In this document: one piece after another, positions 8,518-16,708 of the stretch | Layout: each line of letters starts with the position of its first letter | How positions within the stretch are numbered: position 1 is the stretch's first letter | NCBI RefSeq assembly: GCF_020539865.1 | Contig: NZ_JAJBQV010000002.1 | Location: 1-64,000, forward strand | Direction of reading: 5' to 3' | DNA from: Megasphaera elsdenii | Lineage (GTDB): Bacteria; Bacillota; Negativicutes; Veillonellales; Megasphaeraceae | DNA length: 64,000 nucleotides | Program-made: the position numbers and the translations under genes | The notes under the pieces: generated by a model | What the model was told of the DNA's origin: nothing | Databases searched by the model: none | Seen by the model: the letters and a program-made list of their open reading frames with translations, nothing else

Positions 8518-9120
8518 TTATTGGGCTTTTTTAGCGTCCTTTTTGGCATCACTGTCATCGTGGCTGCCATGGTCGGGTACGGCTTTCTGTGCGGCTTCAG
8601 CCGAAACGGGGACAGCCGGCGCTGCCGGTTTGACGGCGACAGCTTTGTCCGCAACGACAGGTGCCGCAGCTTCGCCGTCGAGGGCCATGTCATCGAGCAG
8701 CTTGAGCTGGCTGGTCAGGATGGCACGGCACTTAGCGCGATATGCCCCGGTCTGGGCCTTGAGCTTTTCCCATTCCTGCTGGGACTGCTGCAGATTCATC
8801 ATCGTTTCGTCGAGCATCTGCTTCTTCTTGCTTTCCGCTTCCTGCAGGATGAGGTCTGCTTCCTTGCGGGCCGAGACTTTGACGTTTTCTGCCGTCTGCT
8901 GGGCCAGCATGAGCGTACTGTTCATGGTAGCTTCCATCTTTTCATACTGCGTCAGCTTGTCTTGCAGGCTATCGCAGCGTTCCTTCAATTCGCAGTATTC
9001 CCGGTATACCTTTTCGTAGTCGCCGGCGATGTTGTTCATAAAGGCATCGACGTCTTCTTCACTGTAACCGCGGAAGCCGCGTTTAAATTCTTTGTTGTGA
9101 ATATCCATTGGTGTAAGCAT
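8518..9120 (-). CDS. divIVA: DivIVA-domain cell division protein
   Basis: A 200-residue DivIVA/GpsB-type coiled-coil protein. The N-terminal lipid-binding motif is intact (TPMDIHNKEFKRGFRGYSEE, residues 3-22), followed by VDAFMNNIAGDYEKVY. A long coiled coil runs to about residue 150, then an Ala/Val/Pro-rich tail ends in alternating Asp and Lys residues. DivIVA binds negatively curved membrane at septa and poles and recruits division or wall-synthesis proteins. RBS GGAGG lies 7 bp before the ATG. It is the last gene of the pgeF-yggS-sepF-ylmH-divIVA set, a conserved Firmicute division cluster; the usual ylmG/yggT member is missing here. Confidence 0.93.
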   Translation of the reverse strand: MLTPMDIHNKEFKRGFRGYSEEDVDAFMNNIAGDYEKVYREYCELKERCDSLQDKLTQYEKMEATMNSTLMLAQQTAENVKVSARKEADLILQEAESKKKQMLDETMMNLQQSQQEWEKLKAQTGAYRAKCRAILTSQLKLLDDMALDGEAAAPVVADKAVAVKPAAPAVPVSAEAAQKAVPDHGSHDDSDAKKDAKKAQ

Positions 9121-9145
9121 GGCATTTCCTCCGTGTGAAAGGGAA

Positions 9146-9931
9146 TTACATATACCGCTTCAGCAAGACGCCGATACGGCCCTTCCTCGACGTACCCGTA
9201 ATTTCGGCCAGTTCCATCCGGCCCTTGCCGCGCAGCGAAATGACATCGCCTTGGCTGACGTCCTGGCTCGGTCCTTTGGCAGGCTGCCAGTTGACCTGGA
9301 CCCGGTCGCCCTTGATGGCTTCAGCCGCCTTGGTACGGGAAATGCCAAAGCCCGAAGACGCAATGGCATCGAGGCGGAGCGATGCGACGGTCGTCTTGAT
9401 TTCCTTGACCTTTTCCTGTCGCGGTGCAATGTCCGACAGGGGCATCTCTTCAATGGCAATGGATACCATAGCAATTTTAGTGAAATTCTGCTGTAAGTAC
9501 GGGACGAGCTTCGTATCTGCCAAGAGGACAGCACCGGCATCCTGCATAATGATATCGCCGAAGCGTTCGCGGCCGACGCCGAGGCTCATGAGCGAGCCCA
9601 GAACGTCGCGGTGACCCAGGAGACGGTAACGGTCATCCCAGGACAGACGACAGGCGGTGATACCGAAATCGACAGGCCCGTCGTAATCGGCACTGACGAA
9701 AGCCAGCTTGACCCGTTCCGCCCCTTCATAGCCGCCAAAGGTCTTGAAGACCAGCGACGGCACGTGGGCCTGGATGGTCTCGCCGATCTGAACAGCACCG
9801 GGAGATACGAACTCACTAACCGCATAAGGGCGGCCCTTGGCCGTGCTGTCAGCCAAGTCGATAAGGCGGGCAGCGAGCTCGCCATTATCGGTTCCCTGAT
9901 AATATCGGATGATCCGATCTCTATTCTTCAA
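9146..9931 (-). CDS. ylmH: YlmH family RNA-binding S4 domain protein
   Basis: A 261-residue YlmH homologue. The N-terminal part carries the YlmH-specific domain, and an S4 RNA-binding domain lies at about residues 180-250 (RLDAIASSGFGISRTKAAEAIKG then VNWQ and GDVISLRGKGR). In B. subtilis YlmH binds ribosomal 50S-peptidyl-tRNA complexes and helps rescue stalled ribosomes. The start is a TTG at 9931 with GAGGG 6 bp upstream. It is flanked by sepF and divIVA. Confidence 0.9.
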   Translation of the reverse strand: MKNRDRIIRYYQGTDNGELAARLIDLADSTAKGRPYAVSEFVSPGAVQIGETIQAHVPSLVFKTFGGYEGAERVKLAFVSADYDGPVDFGITACRLSWDDRYRLLGHRDVLGSLMSLGVGRERFGDIIMQDAGAVLLADTKLVPYLQQNFTKIAMVSIAIEEMPLSDIAPRQEKVKEIKTTVASLRLDAIASSGFGISRTKAAEAIKGDRVQVNWQPAKGPSQDVSQGDVISLRGKGRMELAEITGTSRKGRIGVLLKRYM

Positions 9932-9947
9932 ACTGATCCCTCAATTA

Positions 9948-10460
9948 CTAGTGCTGCGGCGTGTTGCTGCCGTTGTTGTTATTGTTGTTGTTGCCGTTCC
10001 ATGCCAGAGGCGGCGTATTGAAATCGCCGTAGTCGTCGCGTTTGCCGTGATCGACGGTGACGTTGCTCGGTACGCAGAGGAAGATTTCTTTGCCGACCTT
10101 CTGGATGTTGCCATCCAGGGCATACGTGGCGCCGCTGACGAAATCGACGACGCGTTTGGCAATATCATCCGGCGTCGATTCAAAATTGATGACGACGGGT
10201 TTGCGATCGCGGATATAATCGGCGATACTCTGGGAATCGTCAAAGGTTTCCGGTTCGACAATGACCATGCGCAGCGGTTTTTCCTGCGGTGCTGCATAAT
10301 TGACGCCGGAACGGCGCGGGGCTACAGCCGGCGTGCGGCGCGGTGCGCGTTCTTCTTCCATTTCTTCTTCATCCTCATATTCATCCGTTTCGAATTCGTC
10401 ATCTTCATTGACGCCGCCTACGGTACCAACTAATTTATCCCAAACTTTCTTTACTCCCAT
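9948..10460 (-). CDS. sepF: Cell division protein SepF
   Basis: A 170-residue SepF, the FtsZ-bundling membrane anchor of the Z-ring. The N-terminus is a short amphipathic helix (GVKKVWDKLVGTV), then an acidic linker rich in Glu and Asp, then the SepF core (about 70-150) with ADYIRDRKPVVINFE and RVVDFVSGATYAL. The C-terminus ends in a run of seven Asn and then GSNTPQH, a low-complexity tail not typical of SepF. RBS AAGGAGG lies about 10 bp before the ATG. It lies 15 bp after yggS. Confidence 0.95.
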   Translation of the reverse strand: MGVKKVWDKLVGTVGGVNEDDEFETDEYEDEEEMEEERAPRRTPAVAPRRSGVNYAAPQEKPLRMVIVEPETFDDSQSIADYIRDRKPVVINFESTPDDIAKRVVDFVSGATYALDGNIQKVGKEIFLCVPSNVTVDHGKRDDYGDFNTPPLAWNGNNNNNNNGSNTPQH

Positions 10461-10475
10461 GGTGAATACTCCTCC

Positions 10476-11159
10476 TTAGTAATTACGGGGCCCAAAAATT
10501 GCCGTACCTACACGGACGACATTGGCGCCTTCTTCGATTGCTATTTCAAAATCATGGGTCATGCCCATAGACAGGTAACGGATTTGACCTTCCGGAAACT
10601 TCGGCTTCATGTCTTCATACAAAGCGTGGGCGATGCGGAATATAGGCCGTACATCCTCTACGTTGTCGTAATTCGGGGCGATGCACATAATACCCAGGAC
10701 ACGGACGTGTTCCATGCCCTTGGCCATTTCACACATAGCCGGAAAGTCTTCTACTTCCATGCCGAACTTGCTTTCTTCACGGGCCACATTGACCTGAAGG
10801 AGAATATCCTGTACCTTGCCGATTTTGCCGGCTTCCTTATCCACAGCTTTGAGCAGATGTTCGGAATCGATCGAGTGAATGAGGTCGAAGTGTTCGACGG
10901 CATACTTGGCCTTATTGGTCTGCAAGTGACCGATTAAGTGCCATGTCAAATGGTTATCCGGGAATGCTTCCAGCTTGTGAAGTGCTTCCTGGACCCGATT
11001 TTCACCGACGTCGGTGACACCGCATTTAGCGGCTTCTTCCATCATTTCTACGGGATGATTCTTCGTAACTGCGACAAGCGTAATTTTGTCGGTTCTGCCG
11101 ACGCGGGCAGCTGCATCGGCAATTCTCTTATTTACTGCCTCAAGATTTTCCTTAATCAA
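10476..11159 (-). CDS. yggS: YggS/PLPBP pyridoxal-phosphate homeostasis protein
   Basis: A 227-residue PLP-binding protein of the YggS (PROSC, YlmE) family, which binds pyridoxal phosphate in an alanine-racemase-like TIM barrel and buffers vitamin B6 and amino-acid pools. The PLP lysine is in [11 protein letters not shown] (K33). [24 protein letters not shown] and [21 protein letters not shown] are classic. I place the start at a TTG (11159) with GGAGGG 6-7 bp upstream. A longer reading from the ATG at 11180 would put the ribosome-binding site inside the gene. It is part of the ylm division cluster. Confidence 0.93.
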   Translation of the reverse strand: MIKENLEAVNKRIADAAARVGRTDKITLVAVTKNHPVEMMEEAAKCGVTDVGENRVQEALHKLEAFPDNHLTWHLIGHLQTNKAKYAVEHFDLIHSIDSEHLLKAVDKEAGKIGKVQDILLQVNVAREESKFGMEVEDFPAMCEMAKGMEHVRVLGIMCIAPNYDNVEDVRPIFRIAHALYEDMKPKFPEGQIRYLSMGMTHDFEIAIEEGANVVRVGTAIFGPRNY

Positions 11160-11277
11160 GCCTATCCCTCCGTAGTGCATGTGATTATATATATTTATAA
11201 AACATTACACTTCTTTTATTATATATAGTTGAAGCTATAAAAGCTAGTCATATTTAAAAATTTGTCCCATCTGCTTT

Positions 11278-12084
11278 TCAAAGGACGGCAAAGGCCCCCA
11301 TACGGCCTGTATGACCGCCGTCGCGGCGATAGGAAAAGAACTTCCCTTCTTCAGCAAAGACGCAGCTCGCCGTAACTTCGATGTGGTCCGGCCGGAGTCC
11401 CGCTTCTTCCAGGAGCAGCCGGTTAGCCTGCCATAAATCGACGGACCAGACACCATCGCGCTCGCCGACGCATTTCCCATAGGCCGGCCCCAGGCGTCGG
11501 AAGGCCATGGCCGTGGACTCGCTGACCTCGTAATGGGCCCGGGAAATGGAAGGGCCCACATAGGCCAGGAGGTCCTTCGGGGCCGACCCGTAGGCCAGGC
11601 GCATAGCAAAGACCGTCTTAGCCGCCAGGCGCTGGACCGTACCGCGCCAGCCGTCGTGGATGACGGCAACGGCCCGCTTCACCGGATCGTAAACGATGAC
11701 AGGCACGCAGTCGGCGATGCAGAGCATGAGCGGCACGCCGGGAAGGTTGGTCATGATGGCGTCCGTATGGGCCAGGGCATCAGCATAACTACCGGCACCG
11801 CTGCCGATTTCTGCCGGACCTACGGCGACGACATGGTCTTCGTGGGTCTGCTGGGCCGTCGTCAGCTTCTGCAACGGATAGCCCAAGAGCGTGCAGAGGC
11901 GACGCCGGTTCTCTAGGACAGCCTTCGGCTGGTCGCCGACGTGGAGCCCCAAGTTCAACGACGTGAATGGCGCCTCGCTGACGCCGCCGCTCTTACCGGT
12001 CACGCCATGGCGCAGGCCGGCGTCTGCCAGGAGGGTACTTTCTTCCCAACAAATTCCATTACCGTGTTCTACCCACTTAGTCAT
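11278..12084 (-). CDS. pgeF: Peptidoglycan editing factor PgeF (YfiH/YlmD, laccase-domain)
   Basis: A 268-residue protein of the Cu-polyphenol-oxidase/YfiH family. E. coli PgeF removes L-Ser wrongly built into peptidoglycan stem peptides; relatives can oxidise phenols or act on purine nucleosides. The diagnostic motifs are QTHEDHVV, CIADCVPVIVYDP and AVIHDGWRGTVQ, and together they supply the His and Cys residues of the active site. I start at the ATG at 12084 (GGAGG 5 bp upstream) rather than the GTG at 12096. It overlaps the radical SAM gene by 8 bp and heads the ylm cluster. Confidence 0.93.
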   Translation of the reverse strand: MTKWVEHGNGICWEESTLLADAGLRHGVTGKSGGVSEAPFTSLNLGLHVGDQPKAVLENRRRLCTLLGYPLQKLTTAQQTHEDHVVAVGPAEIGSGAGSYADALAHTDAIMTNLPGVPLMLCIADCVPVIVYDPVKRAVAVIHDGWRGTVQRLAAKTVFAMRLAYGSAPKDLLAYVGPSISRAHYEVSESTAMAFRRLGPAYGKCVGERDGVWSVDLWQANRLLLEEAGLRPDHIEVTASCVFAEEGKFFSYRRDGGHTGRMGAFAVL

Positions 12085-13813
12085 GATGTCCTCCACAAAT
12101 GTGACAGCGCCGGCAGCCGTCGAAACAGGGAATCGTGAATTCCCCGTCTTCAGCCTTTTTCAGCTCGTCCGTCAAGTACGTCGGCACCAGTCCCGTGTCA
12201 ATCGTATCCCAAGGCATGACGGCATCGGTCGGACGCTGGTCATATAAAAATCCTTTAATATCGAAATGAAGTTCTTTGGCAGCCCGTTTCCAGCCCTTGA
12301 CGCCGCCGTACTCGTGGGCCTTGACCAAGAGGTCGCCGACGCGGCGGTCGCCCCGGGACAGGACGCCCTGAATATAAGCCGAGCGCAGTGGCTCGATGAG
12401 CAGCTCGATCTGCTTGTCCTTCAAGGCCTTCTTGAGGAAATTCAGCCGTTTCTCGACGACTTTCTTTTCCGTCATGGCCATCCACTGGAAGGGCGTGAAG
12501 GGCTTGGGGATGAAGGGGTTGATGCTCAAGGTGATGCGGCTCAAGTTGCCGATAGCCGCCATGTGCTGCTGGACGCGGCGGGTCATATCGACAATGCCCT
12601 GGATGTCGTCATCGGTTTCCATGGGCAGGCCGACCATGATGTACATGCGCACGTGGCGGATGCCGGCAGCCGTCGCCAAATCGATGGAATGGAGCAAGTG
12701 CTCTTCCGTAATGCCCTTGTTGATGATGTCCCGCATGTGCTTGCTGCCCGCTTCCGGCGCCAAGGTAATCGTCTTCTGGCCGCTTTCGGCCAGGCCCTTG
12801 ACGATAGCCGGCGTAATCGAATCGGCCCGCAGAGAGGCACAGGAAAAGGCCAGCCCTTGCTCGCGGATGAACGTGACCAGTTCGTCGATATAGGGATAAT
12901 CGGAAATGGCCGCGCCCATGAGACCGATTTTCTTGCCCAAAGCCTTGCCGCGCAGGACGGCAGACTTAACGTATTCCAGCGGGCGGACGCGGGGCCGGCG
13001 GTAACAGTAGCCAGCCATGCAGAAACGGCAGTGCCGGCCGCAGCCCCGGGCAATCTCGATGAGGTACATGGCGCCGAACTCCGTATTCGGCGTGGCAATG
13101 ACCGTTTCAGCCGGCTGGGTCAGCTCGTGCCATTGGCGCTCGACCTTGGCCGGGATGCCCTCTTCCGGGACGATGCGCACGACGTGGCCGTCATCATCGT
13201 ATTCGTGACGGTACAGGGACGGCACATAGACACCGGGGACATGGATGGCCAGATAGCGCAACAAGTCGTGACGTCCTAGGCCTTGTTCCTTGCCCTTCCC
13301 ATAGGCGTCGAGGAAAGTATGGATAAATCGCTCCCCTTCGCCGACCAGGACGACGTCGACGAAAGGTGACAGCGGTTCGGCATTAAAAAAGGCGACAGGC
13401 CCGCCCATGACGACGAGCGTATCGTCATCATCGCGGTCAGCGGCTAGGACGGGGATGCGCCCCATTTCCAGGATAGTCGGCACATTGAAATAATCCATTT
13501 CAAAGCTGACCGACAGGCCGAGGATTTCAAAGTCCGACAGGGGCCGGCGGTTTTCCAGGGAAATAAGCGGCTCCCCGGTCTTATCGAAGACCTTCATGAG
13601 ATCTTTATCCGGCAGGAAAGCCCGTTCACAGAGCCAGTCCTCGCGGCCGTTCACTTCGCGGTAGATGATCTGCATCCCCAGATTGCTCATGGCCACGTCA
13701 TACGTATTGGGATAACAGATAGCCATGGCATGACGCGTGCCGAAGGGATACTGTACTGCCCCCGTTTCCTGGGCCATCAGATCATCCAGCGCTTTCTCTA
13801 CTTGCCAGCTCAT
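12077..13813 (-). CDS. B12-binding-domain radical SAM protein (TIGR03960 type)
   Basis: A 578-residue enzyme with an N-terminal cobalamin-binding-like Rossmann region (LGLSVSFEMDY, VVMGGPVAFFNAEPL) and a radical SAM core whose CX3CX2C iron-sulfur motif is RGCGRHCRFCMAG. It matches the widespread TIGR03960-type family of unknown reaction. In many Firmicutes this gene is followed by a DUF2344 protein and ribonuclease G; neither is here, and pgeF follows with an 8-bp overlap. The C-terminus ends in a Cys-rich motif (CFDGCRRCHICGG), a likely extra metal site. RBS AAAGGAGGGGG lies just before the ATG. Confidence 0.85.
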   Translation of the reverse strand: MSWQVEKALDDLMAQETGAVQYPFGTRHAMAICYPNTYDVAMSNLGMQIIYREVNGREDWLCERAFLPDKDLMKVFDKTGEPLISLENRRPLSDFEILGLSVSFEMDYFNVPTILEMGRIPVLAADRDDDDTLVVMGGPVAFFNAEPLSPFVDVVLVGEGERFIHTFLDAYGKGKEQGLGRHDLLRYLAIHVPGVYVPSLYRHEYDDDGHVVRIVPEEGIPAKVERQWHELTQPAETVIATPNTEFGAMYLIEIARGCGRHCRFCMAGYCYRRPRVRPLEYVKSAVLRGKALGKKIGLMGAAISDYPYIDELVTFIREQGLAFSCASLRADSITPAIVKGLAESGQKTITLAPEAGSKHMRDIINKGITEEHLLHSIDLATAAGIRHVRMYIMVGLPMETDDDIQGIVDMTRRVQQHMAAIGNLSRITLSINPFIPKPFTPFQWMAMTEKKVVEKRLNFLKKALKDKQIELLIEPLRSAYIQGVLSRGDRRVGDLLVKAHEYGGVKGWKRAAKELHFDIKGFLYDQRPTDAVMPWDTIDTGLVPTYLTDELKKAEDGEFTIPCFDGCRRCHICGGHHD

Positions 13814-13941
13814 GCATCCCCCTCCTTTCGTTTCTCCTTCATAGGTATCCTATATTGTATCACAGAATGTCCCGATGAGCCAGCAGCGTCTTGCATCGTC
13901 TCTCCCATCGTGGTATGGTATTAATTGGTAAACTCCCCCCG

Positions 13942-13972
13942 TTTGTAGGGGCTTGCACGTGGCGAGCCCGCT
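13942..13972. repeat. Dispersed GTAGGGGC palindromic repeat
   Basis: A hairpin-forming unit, GTAGGGGCTTGCACGTGG followed by CGAGCCC. It recurs near 22785 (inverted) and 29688, with variants near 21207, 22890, 48598, 48705 and 57650. It lies between two divergent genes, upstream of crcB. Confidence 0.7.
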
Positions 13973-14000
13973 ATTGCATCCATACAAAGGAGTCATATTC

Positions 14001-14381
14001 ATGGAAAAAGTCCTCTTTGTCGCCCTGGGCGGCGGCATCGGCGCAGGCTTGCGCTATTTACTCACAGAACTGGCCAACCTCCACGGCGGCGTATTCTTCC
14101 CATACGGCACCATCTTGGCCAACCTCATCGGTTCCTTCTGCATCGGTATCCTCTTCGTCTTCTTCTCCGAAAGCAGCGGCCTGTCACCCATTGTCAAACT
14201 TTTTTTCGTCACAGGCATCTTGGGCGGTTTCACGACCTTTTCGACGTACAACATGGAACTCCTCACCTTCGTCCGCACGGGAGACATCTTCCCGGCCCTG
14301 GCTTACTTCTCGTTCAACGTCATCGGCGGCTTCGTCTGCTGCTGGCTCGGCTTCGCCACCGGCAACGCCTTGTGGGGATGA
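14001..14381 (+). CDS. crcB: Fluoride efflux transporter CrcB/Fluc
   Basis: A 126-residue four-helix Fluc channel, which exports fluoride across the inner membrane as a dual-topology dimer. Family motifs are GGGIGAGLRYLL, GTILANLIGSF and GILGGFTTFSTYNMELL, the last holding the conserved Phe and Thr residues of the pore and central sodium site. AAAGGAG lies 8 bp upstream of the ATG at 14001, so I reject the longer reading from 13953. There is one copy only, so it should form a homodimer. No fluoride riboswitch is seen upstream. It is divergent from the radical SAM gene. Confidence 0.93.
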   Translation: MEKVLFVALGGGIGAGLRYLLTELANLHGGVFFPYGTILANLIGSFCIGILFVFFSESSGLSPIVKLFFVTGILGGFTTFSTYNMELLTFVRTGDIFPALAYFSFNVIGGFVCCWLGFATGNALWG

Positions 14382-14452
14382 GACAAGGGCCGCCAGAGTG
14401 GCCCGCAGGTCGCAGGCCGCAAAGGTTGAATTACCGCAGGCTGCGTTTCAAA

Positions 14453-14574
14453 AGCAACCTCTCAGTCAGCTTCGCTGACAGCTCTCCTATGAGGCGAGCC
14501 TTGGGAAAGCCCCCAGACCGCAGGTCGCAAGCCTCCCCTCATAGGGGAGGTGGCCCAACGGGCCGGAGAGGTTG
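14453..14574. repeat. Large imperfect inverted repeat (CAACCTCTC type)
   Basis: The left arm begins CAACCTCTCAGTCAGC and runs to about 14503. The right arm (about 14528-14574) reads as its reverse complement with changes: both contain CTCTCCTATGAG- or CTCCCCTCATAG-like cores and end in GAGAGGTTG. Sub-hairpins sit inside each arm. It resembles an intergenic repeat common in gut Firmicutes; its function is unknown. Confidence 0.65.
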
Positions 14575-14617
14575 AATTTCCACGCGGTGATTTAAAAACA
14601 ACCCCTCAGGGGAGCAA

Positions 14618-14652
14618 AAAAAGAGGCTGTTGCATTAAGACAGCCTCTTTTT
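14618..14652. terminator. Bidirectional intrinsic terminator
   Basis: A perfect 13-bp stem (14618-14630 and 14640-14652) with a 9-nt loop and flanking A and T runs. It serves crcB (plus) and the symporter gene (minus). It belongs to the AAAAAGAGGCTGT hairpin family of this window. Confidence 0.85.
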
Positions 14653-14701
14653 AAGTTTGTAGTTTTTAGTTTAATCGCCGTATCGGCCGACCGGTTGCGT
14701 T

Positions 14702-14823
14702 TGCGCTAAGATGGCTGGATATGCGCGCTGGGGCAAGGCGGAGGAAGGAGGCGTAGCCATAGCTACGTCGACTAACGACAACGCAGTCCCAGCGTGCAGA
14801 GCCGGTCAGATTTGCGCAATAAG
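14702..14823. repeat. Hairpin-forming repeat element
   Basis: Outer arms of about 32 bp (14706-14737 and 14789-14820), both TTGCGC...CGCTGGG when read from the ends, are imperfectly inverted. The centre contains the palindrome GTAGCCATAGCTAC. Directly downstream of the symporter stop on the minus strand it could also act as a 3'-end structure. Only one copy is seen in this window. Confidence 0.5.
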
Positions 14824-14843
14824 CAGACGGCCGGCCGATACTC

Positions 14844-16286
14844 TTAATGCTGTGCCGGTGCACCAACGGTTTCCCTTTTTTCTACGAGTCCATCCGTTGC
14901 GATAGCTTTCTTGGATACGAAGCTGATACCACAGAACGTGACAGCACAGACGATCCATTCGGCATAGATGACGTGCGGCAGTACGCGGACAGCCGGTACG
15001 AACATCCAGGCGACGAGGACGATGATGGATGCCAGGATCGTGTAGAACGCAGCCTGACGGGAGCAATATTTCGGCGCATACATAGTCATGAGAATGATGA
15101 CTGCGAAAGCCGTCATGAGCGACAAGCCGGCCATGAGGGTCGAAATGATGCCGCTGATCGTCAGGGCGAAGCCCAAGGTCAGCAGGCCCAGGAGCAGGAC
15201 CGAAATACGGGTAACGGTCATGTATTTCTTATCGGACATATTGGGGTCGATGAACTGTTTATGAATATCATGGGAATACAGCGTAGCTGCCGACAGCAGG
15301 AGATTGCAAGCCGTGCTGACATCGGCAGCCCATAGCGAAGCCAAGGTCACACCGGCCAACCAGGGATTGAGGGACATGATGAGCTTCGGCAATGCCGTCG
15401 TCGGCGAAATAGCCGGATACATTTCAGCAGCGATGACACCGAGGAGAGCGGCGATGAAGCCGACAGGCAGCATGACCAGACCACCGATGATGAAGCCTTT
15501 GCGGGCCGTCTGGATATCCTTGGCACCGAGAGAAATCTGGATGATAGCCTGAAGCGATACATTGACTGTAATGAGGACGACAATCCACGTAATGATAGTC
15601 ATCGGACCGACACCGCTGATGAGGTCCATCGATGTAATGGACGGAGCCTGGATAGCGACGACGTCGATGCCGCCGGCCATGCCCAGGATGAGGAAAGCAG
15701 CCACGGTAATGCCGATGTACTGCAAGGTAACATTGAGGACATTCGACTGGCTAGCCGACCACATACCACCAATAAGGGTAATGCCGATGAAGACGACGGC
15801 ACTGGTGAGCATCCCCGTGACCGGCGTGAAGATATTCGGCATCAAGGCAGCCAGGATAGCGCCGCCGGCGACGTACTGCAAGCTCATGATGACCAGCTGT
15901 ACCAAAACCTGACAGCCAATACCGGCGATCATACTGCGACGGTCATAATACCGTTCCAACAGTTCCGGCACCGTCGTAATATTGAGCTGGCGATACTTCT
16001 TGGCAACGGTCAGGCCCATGACAATGGCCCCGATGCCCCAGGCAGCCGTATACCAGCCGGCCGACAGCCCGACTTTATACGCCTGTTCGGCAACGCCAAT
16101 GGTCGAAGCCCCGCCGACAGCCAGGCCGACGATGGACACCATGATGAGGGGCGTCGTCAATTTACGGCCAGCCAATACGTATGCTTCCGTCGAAGCGGCA
16201 GCCTTATGCTTGACGTACCAGCTAATACCGAAGAGAACGCCGATATACACTAAAATAATGAAGACTTGAATCCCTGTAGTTCCCAT
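14844..16286 (-). CDS. Sodium:solute symporter, T-box controlled (candidate aromatic amino acid importer)
   Basis: A 480-residue secondary transporter of the SSS family with about 13 hydrophobic segments. VAGRKLTTPLIMVSIVGLAVGGASTIG is typed in two parts here: AGRKLTTPLIM and GLAVGGASTIG mark TM1-TM2, and RYYDRRSMIAG is a family loop. The LeuT-like fold couples Na+ entry to solute uptake at the inner membrane. I choose the ATG at 16286 (AGAGGAG about 9 bp upstream) and not the earlier one at 16337, which lies inside the T-box terminator. A T-box leader precedes it whose specifier reads best as UUC (Phe). The inferred cargo is therefore phenylalanine or a precursor. Confidence 0.85.
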   Translation of the reverse strand: MGTTGIQVFIILVYIGVLFGISWYVKHKAAASTEAYVLAGRKLTTPLIMVSIVGLAVGGASTIGVAEQAYKVGLSAGWYTAAWGIGAIVMGLTVAKKYRQLNITTVPELLERYYDRRSMIAGIGCQVLVQLVIMSLQYVAGGAILAALMPNIFTPVTGMLTSAVVFIGITLIGGMWSASQSNVLNVTLQYIGITVAAFLILGMAGGIDVVAIQAPSITSMDLISGVGPMTIITWIVVLITVNVSLQAIIQISLGAKDIQTARKGFIIGGLVMLPVGFIAALLGVIAAEMYPAISPTTALPKLIMSLNPWLAGVTLASLWAADVSTACNLLLSAATLYSHDIHKQFIDPNMSDKKYMTVTRISVLLLGLLTLGFALTISGIISTLMAGLSLMTAFAVIILMTMYAPKYCSRQAAFYTILASIIVLVAWMFVPAVRVLPHVIYAEWIVCAVTFCGISFVSKKAIATDGLVEKRETVGAPAQH

Positions 16287-16312
16287 AGTAAAAACTCCTC
16301 TCTGAAATAATT

Positions 16313-16628
16313 TCCCGAAAAAAAAGCCGCCCCTCACAAAAGGGACGACTCAGTCGCGGTACCACCCAATTTATCGATAGAAGGATAAAAAAAAGAGTGG
16401 CACGCCAGGGACGGAAGATTCCGCGGTACCACCCTAATTATCTCGAATCGATCAACTCATGGCCGTATAACGGCAGCCGCCCCGGTACAGCCTACTCACA
16501 TTCAGCTGTACAGTTCAGGAATGAACTTCATGCCTTCTCCCATATCTCCTCGCACCGGCCGGAGACTCTCTGAAAAGCTCAAAGACACTACTTTTTTCCA
16601 TCACAACTGTTATCAGGAAATCTGTTGT
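16313..16628 (-). promoter_or_regulatory. T-box riboswitch leader with two terminator/antiterminator modules
   Basis: Minus-strand leader. Stem I has AGAGAG and an apical GGCCGGTGCGAGG region; the specifier-loop context GAAGTTCATTCCTGAA reads best as UUC (Phe). A stem with arms GTACAGC and GCTGTAC and another with GGCTGCCG and CGGCC follow. Then come two T-box cores: AGGGTGGTACCGCGG (16421-16435) followed by a stem and eight T (16382-16396), and GGGTGGTACCGCG (16355-16367) followed by a stem and seven T (16314-16350). The base of each UGGU core suits a tRNA with discriminator A, as the tRNA-Phe here has. The second module has no stem I of its own. Confidence 0.85.
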
Positions 16629-16636
16629 TGACCATG

Positions 16637-16664
16637 ATTATACAGGAAAATAAAATAAAGTCAA
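16637..16664 (-). promoter_or_regulatory. Sigma-A promoter for the T-box/symporter transcript
   Basis: Minus strand TTGACT (16659-16664), 16 bp spacer, TATAAT (16637-16642). The start site falls just before the T-box stem I. Confidence 0.75.
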
Positions 16665-16708
16665 GGAAAAACTGACGAAAAAACGTAAAGAAAATCACGT
16701 AAAACGTA

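Larger units (their letters stand above)
14382..14843. other. Gene-free, repeat-rich intergenic region
   Basis: About 460 bp without a gene, between the convergent crcB and the symporter gene. It holds a large inverted repeat (about 14453-14574), a terminator hairpin (14618-14652) and a second hairpin-forming element (about 14702-14823). Open frames here are short and follow the repeats, so I call none of them a gene. Confidence 0.75.

Noticed and set aside
13890..14000. Possible fluoride riboswitch upstream of crcB
   Set aside because: The conserved pseudoknot and the CTGATGACTCC-type element of the crcB motif are not present; the gap holds a GTAGGGGC palindrome instead.
13953..14000. N-terminal extension of CrcB
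   Set aside because: The extra 16 residues come from a repeat and lack a ribosome-binding site; AAAGGAG stands just before the ATG at 14001.
14372..14575. Short plus-strand frame in the repeat-rich gap as a small gene
   Set aside because: It runs through the inverted repeat, is rich in Arg/Pro by composition and has no supporting RBS.
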